64,000 nt of DNA from an uncultured Lachnospiraceae bacterium. Lineage in GTDB: Bacteria > Bacillota > Clostridia > Lachnospirales > Lachnospiraceae. The stretch spans positions 1 to 64,000 of the forward strand of contig CAKRJH010000007.1 in NCBI GenBank assembly GCA_934351255.1, written 5' to 3'. Shown here in pieces: positions 1-8,407 of the stretch; position 1 is the stretch's first letter; each line of letters opens with the position of its first letter. The notes beneath the pieces are model-generated. The model had not been told where the DNA came from. It did no database searches and saw only the letters and a program-made list of their open reading frames with translations. Made by a program: the position numbers and the translations under genes.

Positions 1-1692
1 GATGCACCGGGTATTGTGGCAATCTACTATTACACATCTCCTGAATTTGCCAGAAATTATACCCTGACGATACAGGGCCTTCTAAACGGCTATAGTGTCC
101 AGAATGATGGAACGATTATTATTGCAGACGATGGAGTAGTTGTTGCCAGTAACGATGAGAAACTTCTGGGGCAGAATACAATCGGCAACGAGGTCATTCA
201 GGAAATGAAAAAGCATACAGACAGTCGGCACATTCATCATTTGAAGAGTGAAGGAACCGGATGTTACGGAATCATGCTGAAGCAGCGAGATTATTATATT
301 TATGCGTATGTGCCGGATACAGAGGTGTTTCATAACCTTCCATTAAGTGTAGCGGGTGTTGTTTTTCTTTATTTCCTGATGTTCAGTATATTTTGGCTCT
401 GGGCATACAGGACGAATCAGATTCATCAGAAAATAGAACAGGAAAAAGATGAAAAATATAAGGCAGAACTTCTGATCGCTGCCAAAAAGGCAGAATCCGC
501 CAATGAGGCAAAAACGGAGTTCCTTCAGCGAATGAGTCATGATATACGGACTCCGATCAATGGGATCTGCGGTTTTGTCAACATGGCAGACCACTATGCA
601 GATGATATGGAGAAACAGACGGAATGCAGAAGAAAGGTTAAAGAGGCATCTAATCTGTTGCTGGAACTGGTAAATGATGTTCTGGACATGAGTAAGCTTG
701 AGTCAGGTGAAATTGTTCTGGAAGAGATTCCATTTAATCTGAGCAGTATCTCCAGAGAAGTATTTGTTGTAATCGAGCAGATGGCTGCAGAACAGAATAT
801 CAGGATTGTGTGGGAGAAAAAAGAAATCACACACCGGGATTTTATTGGAAGCCCGGGGTATGTGAAACGTGTGATGATGAATATCCTGTCGAATGCGGTG
901 AAATATAACAGAGAAAACGGACATATCTATGTCAGCTGCATGGAAATTCCATCCGAACAGCCGGAAATGACGACAATGGAATTTGTCTGCCGTGACACTG
1001 GGATCGGAATGAGTGAAGAGTTCCAGAAATGTGTGTTTGATCCATTTGCACAGGAACACACAGGAAGCCGCACAAAATTTGCCGGAACAGGCCTGGGAAT
1101 GCCGATTGCAAAGAATCTGGTCGAAAAAATGGGAGGAAGCATTTCCTTTGAAAGTGAAGAAGGCACCGGAACTACCTTTGTGATCCGGGTTCCATTCAAA
1201 ATAGATATGGAAGCGGATAGACGTGAAGAACAGAAAGAGGTATCAGAAAAATCAATAAAGGGACTGCATGTTCTTCTGGCGGAAGATAATGAGCTGAATA
1301 TGGAAATCGCTGAATTTGTGCTTCGGAATGGAGGCACCAACGTGACAAAAGCATGGAATGGTCAGGAAGCTGTTGAGCTATTTAAACAGAGTGAACCGGG
1401 TGGATTTGATGCCATTCTTATGGACATAATGATGCCGGTCATGAATGGTTATGAAGCCACAAAAATGATCAGGTCGATGGACAGAGCGGATGCAAAGACA
1501 ATACCAATTATTGCCATGACAGCAAATGCGTTCACGGAGGACAGGCTGAAAGCGAAAGAGGCAGGAATGAATGAGCATATTGCCAAGCCTGTTGATGTGG
1601 AATTGCTGATAAAAGTAATTCATAAATTACTGGATAATAGTCAGAAGGAGAATTTCTTCAGGAGTGAAAATGTTTCAGGATCAGGGGATTAA
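1..1692 (+). CDS. Hybrid sensor histidine kinase / response regulator, 5' end outside window
   Basis: Membrane-bound sensor kinase that would autophosphorylate on histidine and pass phosphate to its own receiver domain. The reading frame is open from base 1, and the GTG at 16 has no ribosome binding site, so the true start lies upstream. Visible in order: the end of an extracytoplasmic sensor domain, one membrane helix (about bases 320-410), a linker helix, a HisKA domain with phospho-acceptor His in MSHDIRTP (His codon 538-540), an HATPase domain with the GTGLGMPIAKNLV G-box, and a C-terminal receiver domain with LLAEDNELNME and phospho-acceptor Asp in LMDIMMP (codon 1423-1425). An HPt gene follows 62 bases downstream, so a His-Asp-His phosphorelay is likely. 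The signal sensed is unknown. Confidence 0.92.
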   Translation, partial: DAPGIVAIYYYTSPEFARNYTLTIQGLLNGYSVQNDGTIIIADDGVVVASNDEKLLGQNTIGNEVIQEMKKHTDSRHIHHLKSEGTGCYGIMLKQRDYYIYAYVPDTEVFHNLPLSVAGVVFLYFLMFSIFWLWAYRTNQIHQKIEQEKDEKYKAELLIAAKKAESANEAKTEFLQRMSHDIRTPINGICGFVNMADHYADDMEKQTECRRKVKEASNLLLELVNDVLDMSKLESGEIVLEEIPFNLSSISREVFVVIEQMAAEQNIRIVWEKKEITHRDFIGSPGYVKRVMMNILSNAVKYNRENGHIYVSCMEIPSEQPEMTTMEFVCRDTGIGMSEEFQKCVFDPFAQEHTGSRTKFAGTGLGMPIAKNLVEKMGGSISFESEEGTGTTFVIRVPFKIDMEADRREEQKEVSEKSIKGLHVLLAEDNELNMEIAEFVLRNGGTNVTKAWNGQEAVELFKQSEPGGFDAILMDIMMPVMNGYEATKMIRSMDRADAKTIPIIAMTANAFTEDRLKAKEAGMNEHIAKPVDVELLIKVIHKLLDNSQKENFFRSENVSGSGD

Positions 1693-1754
1693 ATCATATG
1701 TATATCCGTACTGTGAGCAGGTATATTTATGAATTGGAGAGGAAGCGTAGAACA

Positions 1755-2105
1755 ATGACAGTAAAAGAGTGTTATGAAAGCATGGAATCCGATTACGAAG
1801 GAGTCATAGGAAGAATTGGCAGTGAAGGACTGGTTAAGAGATTTGTCTTAAAATTTCTGGATGACCCCAGTTATTTAAATCTGGAAAAGGCTATACAGGA
1901 GCAGAACGCGGAAGAAGCTTTTCGCGCAGCGCATACACTAAAGGGGATTTGCCTGAATCTCGGCTTTGACAGGCTGTATAAAGTCAGTGCGGAACTGACG
2001 GAGAAGCTGCGGGGAAGTGATCTCAACGGATACGAGGCCGTGTATGGGAAGGTACAAGATGAGTATAAAAATACCATAGATGCCATTCGCAAATTAGAGG
2101 AGTAG
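1755..2105 (+). CDS. HPt (histidine phosphotransfer) domain protein
   Basis: Small cytoplasmic phosphotransfer protein of 116 residues. The motif AAHTLKGICLNLGF places the phosphorylatable His at residue 60, in the helical-bundle layout typical of HPt domains. I chose the ATG at 1755 because GGAGAGG lies at 1736-1742; an in-frame ATG at 1698 would add 19 residues with no homology-like character and poor initiation signals. It follows the hybrid kinase directly and most simply acts as the next phosphate carrier after that kinase's receiver domain. No DNA-binding response regulator is encoded next to it, so the output of the relay lies elsewhere. Confidence 0.85.
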   Translation: MTVKECYESMESDYEGVIGRIGSEGLVKRFVLKFLDDPSYLNLEKAIQEQNAEEAFRAAHTLKGICLNLGFDRLYKVSAELTEKLRGSDLNGYEAVYGKVQDEYKNTIDAIRKLEE

Positions 2106-2179
2106 CTATTAACTATGTCTTATCAGGTCACGGAAGAGGAAACTATAATTTTAAGATGTTATTTGTTTCGAAATGGAAC

Positions 2180-2223
2180 GAGACTTTTATTGTACGTTTG
2201 TTGTGCAATAGAGGTCTCTTTTT
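2180..2223 (+). terminator. Intrinsic terminator after the kinase-HPt pair
   Basis: GAGACTTTTATTG at 2180-2192 pairs with CAATAGAGGTCTC at 2206-2218. The 13-pair RNA stem includes two G-U pairs and is followed by a T run. Confidence 0.85.
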
Positions 2224-2287
2224 GCGTACATACCAAACAGAGAATCTTATATGAACGATAAACGGAAAACTAATCTATAAGGAGGAG

Positions 2288-2506
2288 TTGCCGGCACTTG
2301 CGATTGGTATGGAGCCGGCAGATGAAAGACTTTTGGATGAAACCCCTCGTGACCCTAAGAATGGATATGTAAATGAGGCCAGGGAATATGGGTGCGGAGT
2401 GATACAGATCACGGCGTCTGATATGGGGGTTGAGTTGTATACAGATTTCGGATTTGTACATAATAGGCATTTTGACTATTCCCGGACTTTATGGTATGGT
2501 GGTTAG
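2288..2506 (+). pseudogene. C-terminal fragment of a GNAT-family acetyltransferase
   Basis: About 72 codons whose second half (ITASDMGVELYTDFGF) matches the usual C-terminal strand-helix of GNAT N-acetyltransferases, where the LY..FGF motif closes the acetyl-CoA fold. The N-terminal part and the acetyl-CoA pyrophosphate loop (Q/RxxGxG/A) are absent, so it cannot be an active enzyme by itself. A good AAGGAGGAG precedes a TTG at 2288, so a short peptide might still be made. Best read as the remnant of a deleted gene. The substrate is unknown. Confidence 0.55.
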
Positions 2507-2545
2507 CGATGACTAACTAATGTGCTATATGAAGGGAGAAGTACT

Positions 2546-3181
2546 ATGACACCGGAACAATATAAACAACTTTCTATCAAGGAATTTACGCAGGCAGCGA
2601 AAGTGTATGACAGTGGTCATGCCGGAATATATGAAATGTGCAAAGAGGATTATCCGCCGATTCTGGCAGAGCTGGAAAAAGAAGAATTTCATGATGTGCT
2701 GGACTGTGGGTGTGGAACAGGGCCAATGATTCAGCTGCTCCATGAGAAATATCCGGATAAACATTATGTGGGACTTGACCTTACGCCGGGGATGATTCAG
2801 GTGGCGCAGGATAAGAACCTTTCCAATACAGAGTTTGTTGTAGGGGACAGTGAGAATCTTCCTTTTGAAGAGAATTCTTTTGACGCGGTTATCTGTTCAA
2901 ACAGTTTTCATCACTATCCGAATCCACAGGCGTTTTTTGACAGTGCGTATCGTGTCCTGAGAAAAGGCGGCCGTCTGGTGGTGCGCGATTACACATCATC
3001 AGATTTTGTGGTCTGGCTGATGAACCATGTGGAAATGCCTCTGGCCAACCTGGTTGGACATGGAGATGTGAAGATATGTAAAACATCTGAATTTATTGCC
3101 ATGGCAGAAAAGGCCGGTTTTCAGGTGATGACCATGGAGAAGCAGAAAGGGTTCCGTGCACACCTTGTTGCAAGAAAGTAG
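2546..3181 (+). CDS. Class I SAM-dependent methyltransferase
   Basis: Cytoplasmic methyltransferase of 211 residues in the UbiE/Methyltransf_11 group. Motif I reads VLDCGCGTGPM (SAM-binding glycine loop), followed by the acidic strand end GLDLTPGM, then GDSENLPF and an FDAVICSNSFHHYPN motif that forms the SAM pocket. The ATG at 2546 follows GAAGGGAG with normal spacing; an in-frame GTG at 2522 would add eight unlikely residues. Such proteins methylate small molecules, and the substrate cannot be told from sequence. The gene stands alone between a broken acetyltransferase and glmM. Confidence 0.88.
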   Translation: MTPEQYKQLSIKEFTQAAKVYDSGHAGIYEMCKEDYPPILAELEKEEFHDVLDCGCGTGPMIQLLHEKYPDKHYVGLDLTPGMIQVAQDKNLSNTEFVVGDSENLPFEENSFDAVICSNSFHHYPNPQAFFDSAYRVLRKGGRLVVRDYTSSDFVVWLMNHVEMPLANLVGHGDVKICKTSEFIAMAEKAGFQVMTMEKQKGFRAHLVARK

Positions 3182-3220
3182 GATGGTTATTTGAAAATTA
3201 AACAGGAAGGAGTCGTTTCT

Positions 3221-3271
3221 ATGGGGATCTTGCATAAAGGGATGAAAGGTTATCCGCTAATGAGGATTTGA
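3221..3271 (+). CDS. Possible 16-residue peptide, unrecognised
   Basis: An ATG at 3221 is preceded by AGGAAGGAG (3202-3211) and reads 16 codons to TGA: MGILHKGMKGYPLMRI. It sits 39 bases after the methyltransferase and before a terminator, so it would be on the same transcript. It may be a genuine short peptide or the remnant head of a deleted gene. I recognise no family. Confidence 0.25.
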   Translation: MGILHKGMKGYPLMRI

Positions 3272-3336
3272 TTCTGTAACATACAAGGTCGCGGATTCGT
3301 TTACGCAATTCATAGATATGTTATTTTAGCATTTGT

Positions 3337-3363
3337 GGCAAAACTCTGGTTTTGCCCTTTTTT
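3337..3363 (+). terminator. Intrinsic terminator upstream of glmM
   Basis: GGCAAAAC (3337-3344) and GTTTTGCC (3349-3356) form an 8-pair stem with a TCTG loop, followed by CTTTTTTT. It ends the methyltransferase transcript. Confidence 0.85.
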
Positions 3364-3401
3364 GCGTGCGCAGCGGGCCGGCCAGTCGGAAAATCCCTGC
3401 G

Positions 3402-3430
3402 TTGAATTCACAGACCGGTTATGGTATGAT
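3402..3430 (+). promoter_or_regulatory. Sigma-A type promoter for glmM
   Basis: TTGAAT at 3402-3407 and TATGAT at 3425-3430 are separated by exactly 17 bases. The glmM start lies about 90 bases downstream. Confidence 0.7.
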
Positions 3431-3518
3431 GTAAGATACGTAAGTCGACATAAACATCAGTTAGCATATATTCGGTAAGTATTATATAAGTAATCATGAG
3501 AAAGGAATGAAAATCAGT

Positions 3519-4871
3519 ATGAAATATTTTGGGACAGATGGCTTCCGCGGAGAGGCTAATGTGGGATTGAATGTAGTGCATGCCTACAAGGTGGGACGTT
3601 TCCTGGGCTGGTATTACGGTCAGGATCACGAGGATCACAAAGCACGGATTATTATTGGAAAGGATACGAGACGTTCCAGCTATATGTTTGAGGACGCCTT
3701 GTCCGCCGGTCTGACAGCCAGCGGAGCAGATGTCTATCTGCTGCATGTCACACCGACTCCGAGTGTGTCTTATGTGGTGCGCACGGAGCAGTTTGACTGT
3801 GGTATCATGATCTCTGCCAGCCATAATCCTTACTATGACAATGGACTCAAGGTGATCGATGGCAATGGGCATAAGTTGTCTGCTGAGATCGAGGAGAAGA
3901 TTGAGACTTACATTGACAGTCCTCAGGATACGATCCCGATGGCTACCAGAGAGGCCATCGGATGTACGGTGGATTATGCGATCGGAAGGCACCGCTATAT
4001 TGGGTATCTGATGAGCCTTGCAACCCGCTCCTTTAAAAATGTCAAGGTGGGTCTGGACTGTGCCAACGGTTCTTCTTATTCTGTGGCCAAGGGTGTGTTT
4101 GATGCGCTGGGTGCGAAGACCTATGCGATCGGAATGAATCCGGACGGAACCAATATCAATGCGGACTGCGGTTCCACACATATTGAGAATCTCCAGAAAT
4201 TTGTGGTGGAAAACCAGCTTGATGTGGGATTTGCCTACGATGGAGATGCCGACCGCTGTCTGGCGGTGGATGAACAGGGACAGGTGATCGATGGAGATGC
4301 GATCCTGTACCTGTGTGGCTGTTATCTGAAAGAAAAGGGCGAGCTGAACCATGATACCGTAGTGACCACGGTCATGTCTAACATGGGACTTTACAAGGCA
4401 TTTGATAAAGTGGGAATTTCCTATGAGAAGACCTCGGTAGGTGATAAGTATGTCAATGCCAATATGATGGAATACGGGTATTCTCTGGGAGGAGAGCAGT
4501 CCGGACACATCATCTTCAGCAAGTATGCAGTGACCGGTGACGGTGTGCTGACTTCGCTGATGCTGATGGAAGTAATGCTGGAAAAGAAGGAGAAACTGTC
4601 CAAACTGCGCGAGGGACTGCGGATCTATCCACAGTTGTTAAAGAACGTCCGCGTGGCCAACAAACCGGCAGCCCGTCAGGATCCTGATGTGATCGCAGCG
4701 GCAGAACAGGTAGAGAAGGAACTCGGCGAAGACGGCAGACTGCTTCTTCGTGAGAGCGGAACAGAACCGGTGATCCGTGTAATGGTTGAGGCGGAGACTG
4801 AGGAACTCTGTGAGAAGTATGTGGACCGGATCGTACAGGTCCTTCATGACAAAGGGCATGTCACAGAATAG
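3519..4871 (+). CDS. glmM: Phosphoglucosamine mutase
   Basis: Converts glucosamine-6-phosphate to glucosamine-1-phosphate, on the route to UDP-GlcNAc for peptidoglycan. The 450-residue length and MKYFGTDGFRG start match the family. The active-site phosphoserine is Ser101 in ISASHNP, the metal-binding loop is DGDADR, the sugar-binding motif is GGEQSGHI, and the C-terminal phosphate-binding loop is RESGTEPVIRVM. An ATG at 3507 is in frame but lies directly against the AAAGGA ribosome binding site, so the start at 3519 (12-base spacing, canonical N-terminus) is preferred. It is monocistronic with its own promoter. A relative such as a phosphomannomutase is possible but less likely given these motifs. 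Confidence 0.93.
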   Translation: MKYFGTDGFRGEANVGLNVVHAYKVGRFLGWYYGQDHEDHKARIIIGKDTRRSSYMFEDALSAGLTASGADVYLLHVTPTPSVSYVVRTEQFDCGIMISASHNPYYDNGLKVIDGNGHKLSAEIEEKIETYIDSPQDTIPMATREAIGCTVDYAIGRHRYIGYLMSLATRSFKNVKVGLDCANGSSYSVAKGVFDALGAKTYAIGMNPDGTNINADCGSTHIENLQKFVVENQLDVGFAYDGDADRCLAVDEQGQVIDGDAILYLCGCYLKEKGELNHDTVVTTVMSNMGLYKAFDKVGISYEKTSVGDKYVNANMMEYGYSLGGEQSGHIIFSKYAVTGDGVLTSLMLMEVMLEKKEKLSKLREGLRIYPQLLKNVRVANKPAARQDPDVIAAAEQVEKELGEDGRLLLRESGTEPVIRVMVEAETEELCEKYVDRIVQVLHDKGHVTE

Positions 4872-4932
4872 GATGACTGGAGACAGTTGAGAAGAAAACA
4901 GGAATAACCGAAAAAGAAATTCTCAAAAACAC

Positions 4933-4962
4933 TTGCAGATAGGCAAATGTTCATGATATAGT
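4933..4962 (+). promoter_or_regulatory. Likely promoter for tig
   Basis: TTGCAG at 4933-4938 and TATAGT at 4957-4962 with an 18-base spacer, 55 bases before the trigger factor start. Confidence 0.55.
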
Positions 4963-5017
4963 ATGAAATGGTGATTTGCAGGGGATTCCTGTGTATTTTT
5001 AAGGAGGATATTATAAA

Positions 5018-6304
5018 ATGAGTGTACAGGTAGAAAAGTTAGAGAAGAGTATGGCGAAGTTAACCATCGAGGCAAGTGCAGAGGATTTTGCAAAGGCCAT
5101 CGAGAAGGCATACCAGAAGAATAAATCAAAGATCTCTCTTCCAGGTTTCCGTAAAGGAAAGGCACCTCGCAAGATGATCGAGAAAATGTACGGCACCGGT
5201 ATTTTTTATGAGGATGCAGCCAATGAGCTGATCCAGACTGCATATCCGGATGCAGCGAAGGAGAGCGGCCTGGAGATCGTGGCAAGACCTGAGATCGATG
5301 TTGTTCAGATTGAAGACGGCAAACCATTTATCTTCACAGCACTGGTTGCTGTAAAGCCGGAGGTTACTCTGGGACAGTACAAGGGCGTAGAGGTAGAGAA
5401 GAAGAACGCTGAGGTTACTGAGGATGAAGTGAACGCTGAGATCGACCGCGTGCGCGAGAGCAATGCAAGAACCGTTGTCGTTGAGGACAGAGCCATCGAG
5501 GATGGCGATATCGCAACCATCGACTTTGAGGGATTTGTAGACGGTGTTGCATTTGAGGGCGGCAAGGGTACCGATCATCCACTGACGATCGGATCTCACT
5601 CCTTCATTGACAACTTTGAGGAGCAGCTGATCGGAAAGAACACCGGCGATGAGGTTGAGGTCAATGTAACATTCCCTGAGCAGTATCAGGCAGAGGATCT
5701 GGCAGGAAAGCCGGCGACCTTTAAGGTAGTGATCAAGGAGATCAAGAAGAAAGAACTTCCGGAGCTTGATGATGAGTTCGCGCAGGATGTATCTGACTGC
5801 GAGACCGTAGATGAGTACAAGGAAGATGTCAAGAAGAAACTGTTAGAGAACAAGGAAGCTGCGCTGAAGCGCGAGAAGGAAGAGGCAGTTGTTTCCAAGA
5901 TCGCAGAGGACGCTGCGATGGAGATCCCTGCACAGATGATCGAGGAGCAGGCGCGTCAGCTGGTCAATAACTTTGCACAGCAGATGCAGTCACAGGGGCT
6001 GTCCATGGACCAGTACATGCAGTTTACCGGCATGACCATCGACAAGATGCTTGACGAGATGAAGCCACAGGCTGAGACACGTATCAAGAACCAGTTAGTT
6101 CTTGAGGCAGTTGTTGCAGCAGAGGATATCAAGGCTACCGAGGAAGAGATCGAGGCTGAGCTTGTTAAGATGGCAGATGCATACAAGATGGAAGTTGATA
6201 AGCTCAAAGAGATGATCAATGATGAATATAAGGAGCAGATTGCTTTAGATCTGGCTGTTCAGAAGGCAGTAGACTTTGTCGTAGATGCGGCAGTTGAGAA
6301 ATAA
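5018..6304 (+). CDS. tig: Trigger factor, ribosome-bound chaperone and prolyl isomerase
   Basis: Cytoplasmic chaperone that docks at the ribosomal exit tunnel and assists folding of nascent chains. The N-terminal domain carries the ribosome-binding signature GFRKGKAPRKMIEKMYG (about residues 44-60). An FKBP-type peptidyl-prolyl isomerase domain follows (about 150-245), then the long helical SurA-like C-terminal domain rich in Glu and Lys. Its 428 residues match the family. AAGGAGG precedes the ATG. A strong terminator lies between it and clpP, so tig is largely expressed alone while keeping the classic tig-clpP-clpX order. Confidence 0.97.
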   Translation: MSVQVEKLEKSMAKLTIEASAEDFAKAIEKAYQKNKSKISLPGFRKGKAPRKMIEKMYGTGIFYEDAANELIQTAYPDAAKESGLEIVARPEIDVVQIEDGKPFIFTALVAVKPEVTLGQYKGVEVEKKNAEVTEDEVNAEIDRVRESNARTVVVEDRAIEDGDIATIDFEGFVDGVAFEGGKGTDHPLTIGSHSFIDNFEEQLIGKNTGDEVEVNVTFPEQYQAEDLAGKPATFKVVIKEIKKKELPELDDEFAQDVSDCETVDEYKEDVKKKLLENKEAALKREKEEAVVSKIAEDAAMEIPAQMIEEQARQLVNNFAQQMQSQGLSMDQYMQFTGMTIDKMLDEMKPQAETRIKNQLVLEAVVAAEDIKATEEEIEAELVKMADAYKMEVDKLKEMINDEYKEQIALDLAVQKAVDFVVDAAVEK

Positions 6305-6317
6305 TTTTTGATTTGTG

Positions 6318-6357
6318 CCAGCCTGACAGGTGGATTTTCCTGTCAGGCTGGTTTTTT
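6318..6357 (+). terminator. Terminator between tig and clpP
   Basis: A perfect 13-pair stem (CCAGCCTGACAGG at 6318-6330 with CCTGTCAGGCTGG at 6339-6351) and a TTTTTT tail. No clear promoter was seen between it and clpP, so some read-through or a weak promoter must feed clpP. Confidence 0.92.
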
Positions 6358-6376
6358 GAAGAGGAGGTTATGCTAT

Positions 6377-6964
6377 ATGTCTTATACGATTCCGTATGTC
6401 ATCGAGAAAACAAGCGGAGGGGAACGATCCTATGATATCTATTCCCGCCTGTTACAGGAACGTATCGTATTCTTAAACAATGAGGTAAATGACGATGTGG
6501 CCGGACTGATCGTATCCCAGCTTCTGTTCCTGGAGTCCCAGGACACGACCAAGGATATCAGTCTGTACATCAACAGCCCGGGAGGTTCTGTGACCGCCGG
6601 ACTGGCAATTTACGACACGATGAATTACATCAAATGTGATGTGGCAACCTATTGTATGGGAATGGCTGCCAGCATGGGAGCATTCCTGCTGTCCGGCGGA
6701 GCAAAAGGCAAGAGATATGCTATGCCAAATGCGGAGATCATGATCCATCAGCCATCCGGCGGAGCCAGAGGCCAGGAGACAGAGATACGTATTGTGGCAG
6801 ATCATATTTTGAAGACCAGAGAGAAATTGAACCGCATCATGGCTGAGAATACCGGAAAGCCATTTGACGTGATCCAGGCGGATACAGAGAGAGACAATTA
6901 TCTGACCGCACAGGAAGCGATGGAATATGGACTCATCGACCATGTGATCTCTGCCAGAGATTAA
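6377..6964 (+). CDS. clpP: ATP-dependent Clp protease proteolytic subunit
   Basis: Serine peptidase that forms the tetradecameric degradation chamber served by ClpX. The start at 6377 (MSYTIPYVIEK) follows GAGGAGG; upstream in-frame codons run through the terminator and are not credible. The catalytic triad is visible as Ser99 in CMGMAASMGA, His124 in MIHQPSGG and Asp173 in ADTERDNYL. Its 195 residues match the family. clpX begins 23 bases downstream, so the pair is co-transcribed and forms the ClpXP protease. Confidence 0.97.
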   Translation: MSYTIPYVIEKTSGGERSYDIYSRLLQERIVFLNNEVNDDVAGLIVSQLLFLESQDTTKDISLYINSPGGSVTAGLAIYDTMNYIKCDVATYCMGMAASMGAFLLSGGAKGKRYAMPNAEIMIHQPSGGARGQETEIRIVADHILKTREKLNRIMAENTGKPFDVIQADTERDNYLTAQEAMEYGLIDHVISARD

Positions 6965-6987
6965 GAATAAATAAGGAATGGAGTAGT

Positions 6988-8286
6988 ATGGCAGGTAAGA
7001 AAGAAGAGATTAAATTAAAATGTTCCTTCTGTGGTAAGACACAGGATCAGGTGCGTAAGCTGATCGCCGGCAATGGCGTGTATATCTGCGACAACTGTAT
7101 TGATCTGTGTTCTGAGATCCTGGAGGAAGAGCTTCTCGAAGGGGAGTTTGCAGACAGTGACGGGGATATTAATCTGTTAAAACCAAAGCAGATGAAAGAA
7201 TTCCTGGACGAATATGTCGTGGGACAGGAGGATGCCAAGAAGGTACTTTCTGTTGCAGTATATAATCATTATAAGCGTGTTCTGTCTGAGCCGACTGTCG
7301 GGGATGTGGAGATTCAGAAAAGCAACATCATTATGCTGGGACCAACCGGTTCCGGAAAGACATTTCTGGCGCAGACACTGGCCAAAGTGCTCAATGTTCC
7401 GTTTGCGATCGCAGATGCGACAGCGCTGACTGAGGCCGGATATGTCGGTGAGGATGTGGAAAATATTCTGTTAAAGATCATCCAGGCGGCAGACTACGAC
7501 ATGAAGCGCGCAGAGCACGGCATCATCTATATCGATGAGATTGATAAGATTACCCGAAAGGGCGAGAACGTATCCATCACCAGAGATGTATCCGGCGAGG
7601 GTGTGCAGCAGGCACTGCTTAAGATCCTGGAGGGAACCGTGGCCAGTGTGCCTCCACAGGGCGGAAGAAAGCATCCACATCAGGAATTCTTCCAGTTAGA
7701 TACCACGAACATTCTGTTTATCTGTGGTGGAGCGTTTGCGGGCCTGGATAAGATCATTGCATCCCGTATCGGCAAGAAATCCATTGGCTTTAACAATGAG
7801 GTGGCTGACCAGAAGGATGAGAATGTAGGAGAACTGTTCAAGCAGGTTCTTCCGGAGGATTTCGTCAAGTTTGGACTGATCCCTGAGCTGGTAGGACGTC
7901 TGCCGGTCAATGTGGGACTGGATCTTCTGGATGAAAAGGCATTGGAAAAGATCCTGGTAGAGCCAAAGAATGCGATCACCAAGCAGTATCAGAAACTGTT
8001 TGAGATGGATGAGGTCAAGTTGACCTTCACACCGGAGGCGGTCACTGCTGCAGCACAGTGTGCGGTAGAGCGCAAGACCGGAGCCAGAGGACTTCGCGCC
8101 ATCATGGAAAATGCAATGATGGATGTGATGTACGAGGTGCCATCCGACGATACGATCGCAGAATGTATCATTACCAAAGAGGCGATCGAGGGAACCGGCA
8201 AGCCGGAACTGGTATACCGTGAGGGGGCCAAAGCGGCGAAGACCAAAAAGAAAAAAACAGGAACCCGGGAAGGCGAGATTGCCTGA
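6988..8286 (+). CDS. clpX: ATP-dependent Clp protease ATP-binding subunit ClpX
   Basis: AAA+ unfoldase that recognises substrates and feeds them to ClpP. The N-terminal zinc-binding domain has Cys12, Cys15, Cys34 and Cys37. Walker A is GPTGSGKT (about residues 118-125), Walker B reads IIYIDEIDKI, and the pore loop GYVGEDV and the C-terminal small AAA domain are present. Its 432 residues are normal, with a short lysine-rich tail. It lies 23 bases after clpP. A terminator follows, so clpPX forms one unit separate from lon. Confidence 0.97.
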   Translation: MAGKKEEIKLKCSFCGKTQDQVRKLIAGNGVYICDNCIDLCSEILEEELLEGEFADSDGDINLLKPKQMKEFLDEYVVGQEDAKKVLSVAVYNHYKRVLSEPTVGDVEIQKSNIIMLGPTGSGKTFLAQTLAKVLNVPFAIADATALTEAGYVGEDVENILLKIIQAADYDMKRAEHGIIYIDEIDKITRKGENVSITRDVSGEGVQQALLKILEGTVASVPPQGGRKHPHQEFFQLDTTNILFICGGAFAGLDKIIASRIGKKSIGFNNEVADQKDENVGELFKQVLPEDFVKFGLIPELVGRLPVNVGLDLLDEKALEKILVEPKNAITKQYQKLFEMDEVKLTFTPEAVTAAAQCAVERKTGARGLRAIMENAMMDVMYEVPSDDTIAECIITKEAIEGTGKPELVYREGAKAAKTKKKKTGTREGEIA

Positions 8287-8303
8287 TAGAGAGACAACAG
8301 TAC

Positions 8304-8336
8304 AAGAGGGCACTGGCGCAGACAGTGCCCTCTTTT
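8304..8336 (+). terminator. Terminator after clpX
   Basis: A 12-pair stem, AAGAGGGCACTG (8304-8315) with CAGTGCCCTCTT (8323-8334), with a 7-base loop and a run of T. Confidence 0.9.
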
Positions 8337-8407
8337 TCAGAAAGTGCAACTTGCTGTAATATAGTGGTAATTCCTTTTATACAGAATAGAGAAAGGTAGG
8401 AGATAAC

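Noticed and set aside
3408..4508. Long minus-strand open frame opposite glmM
   Set aside because: It is a mirror of the strongly supported glmM frame, has no ribosome site and its translation shows no protein-like motif. The same holds for long antisense frames opposite lon (9134-10078), pheT (15639-16808) and ade (21855-22655).
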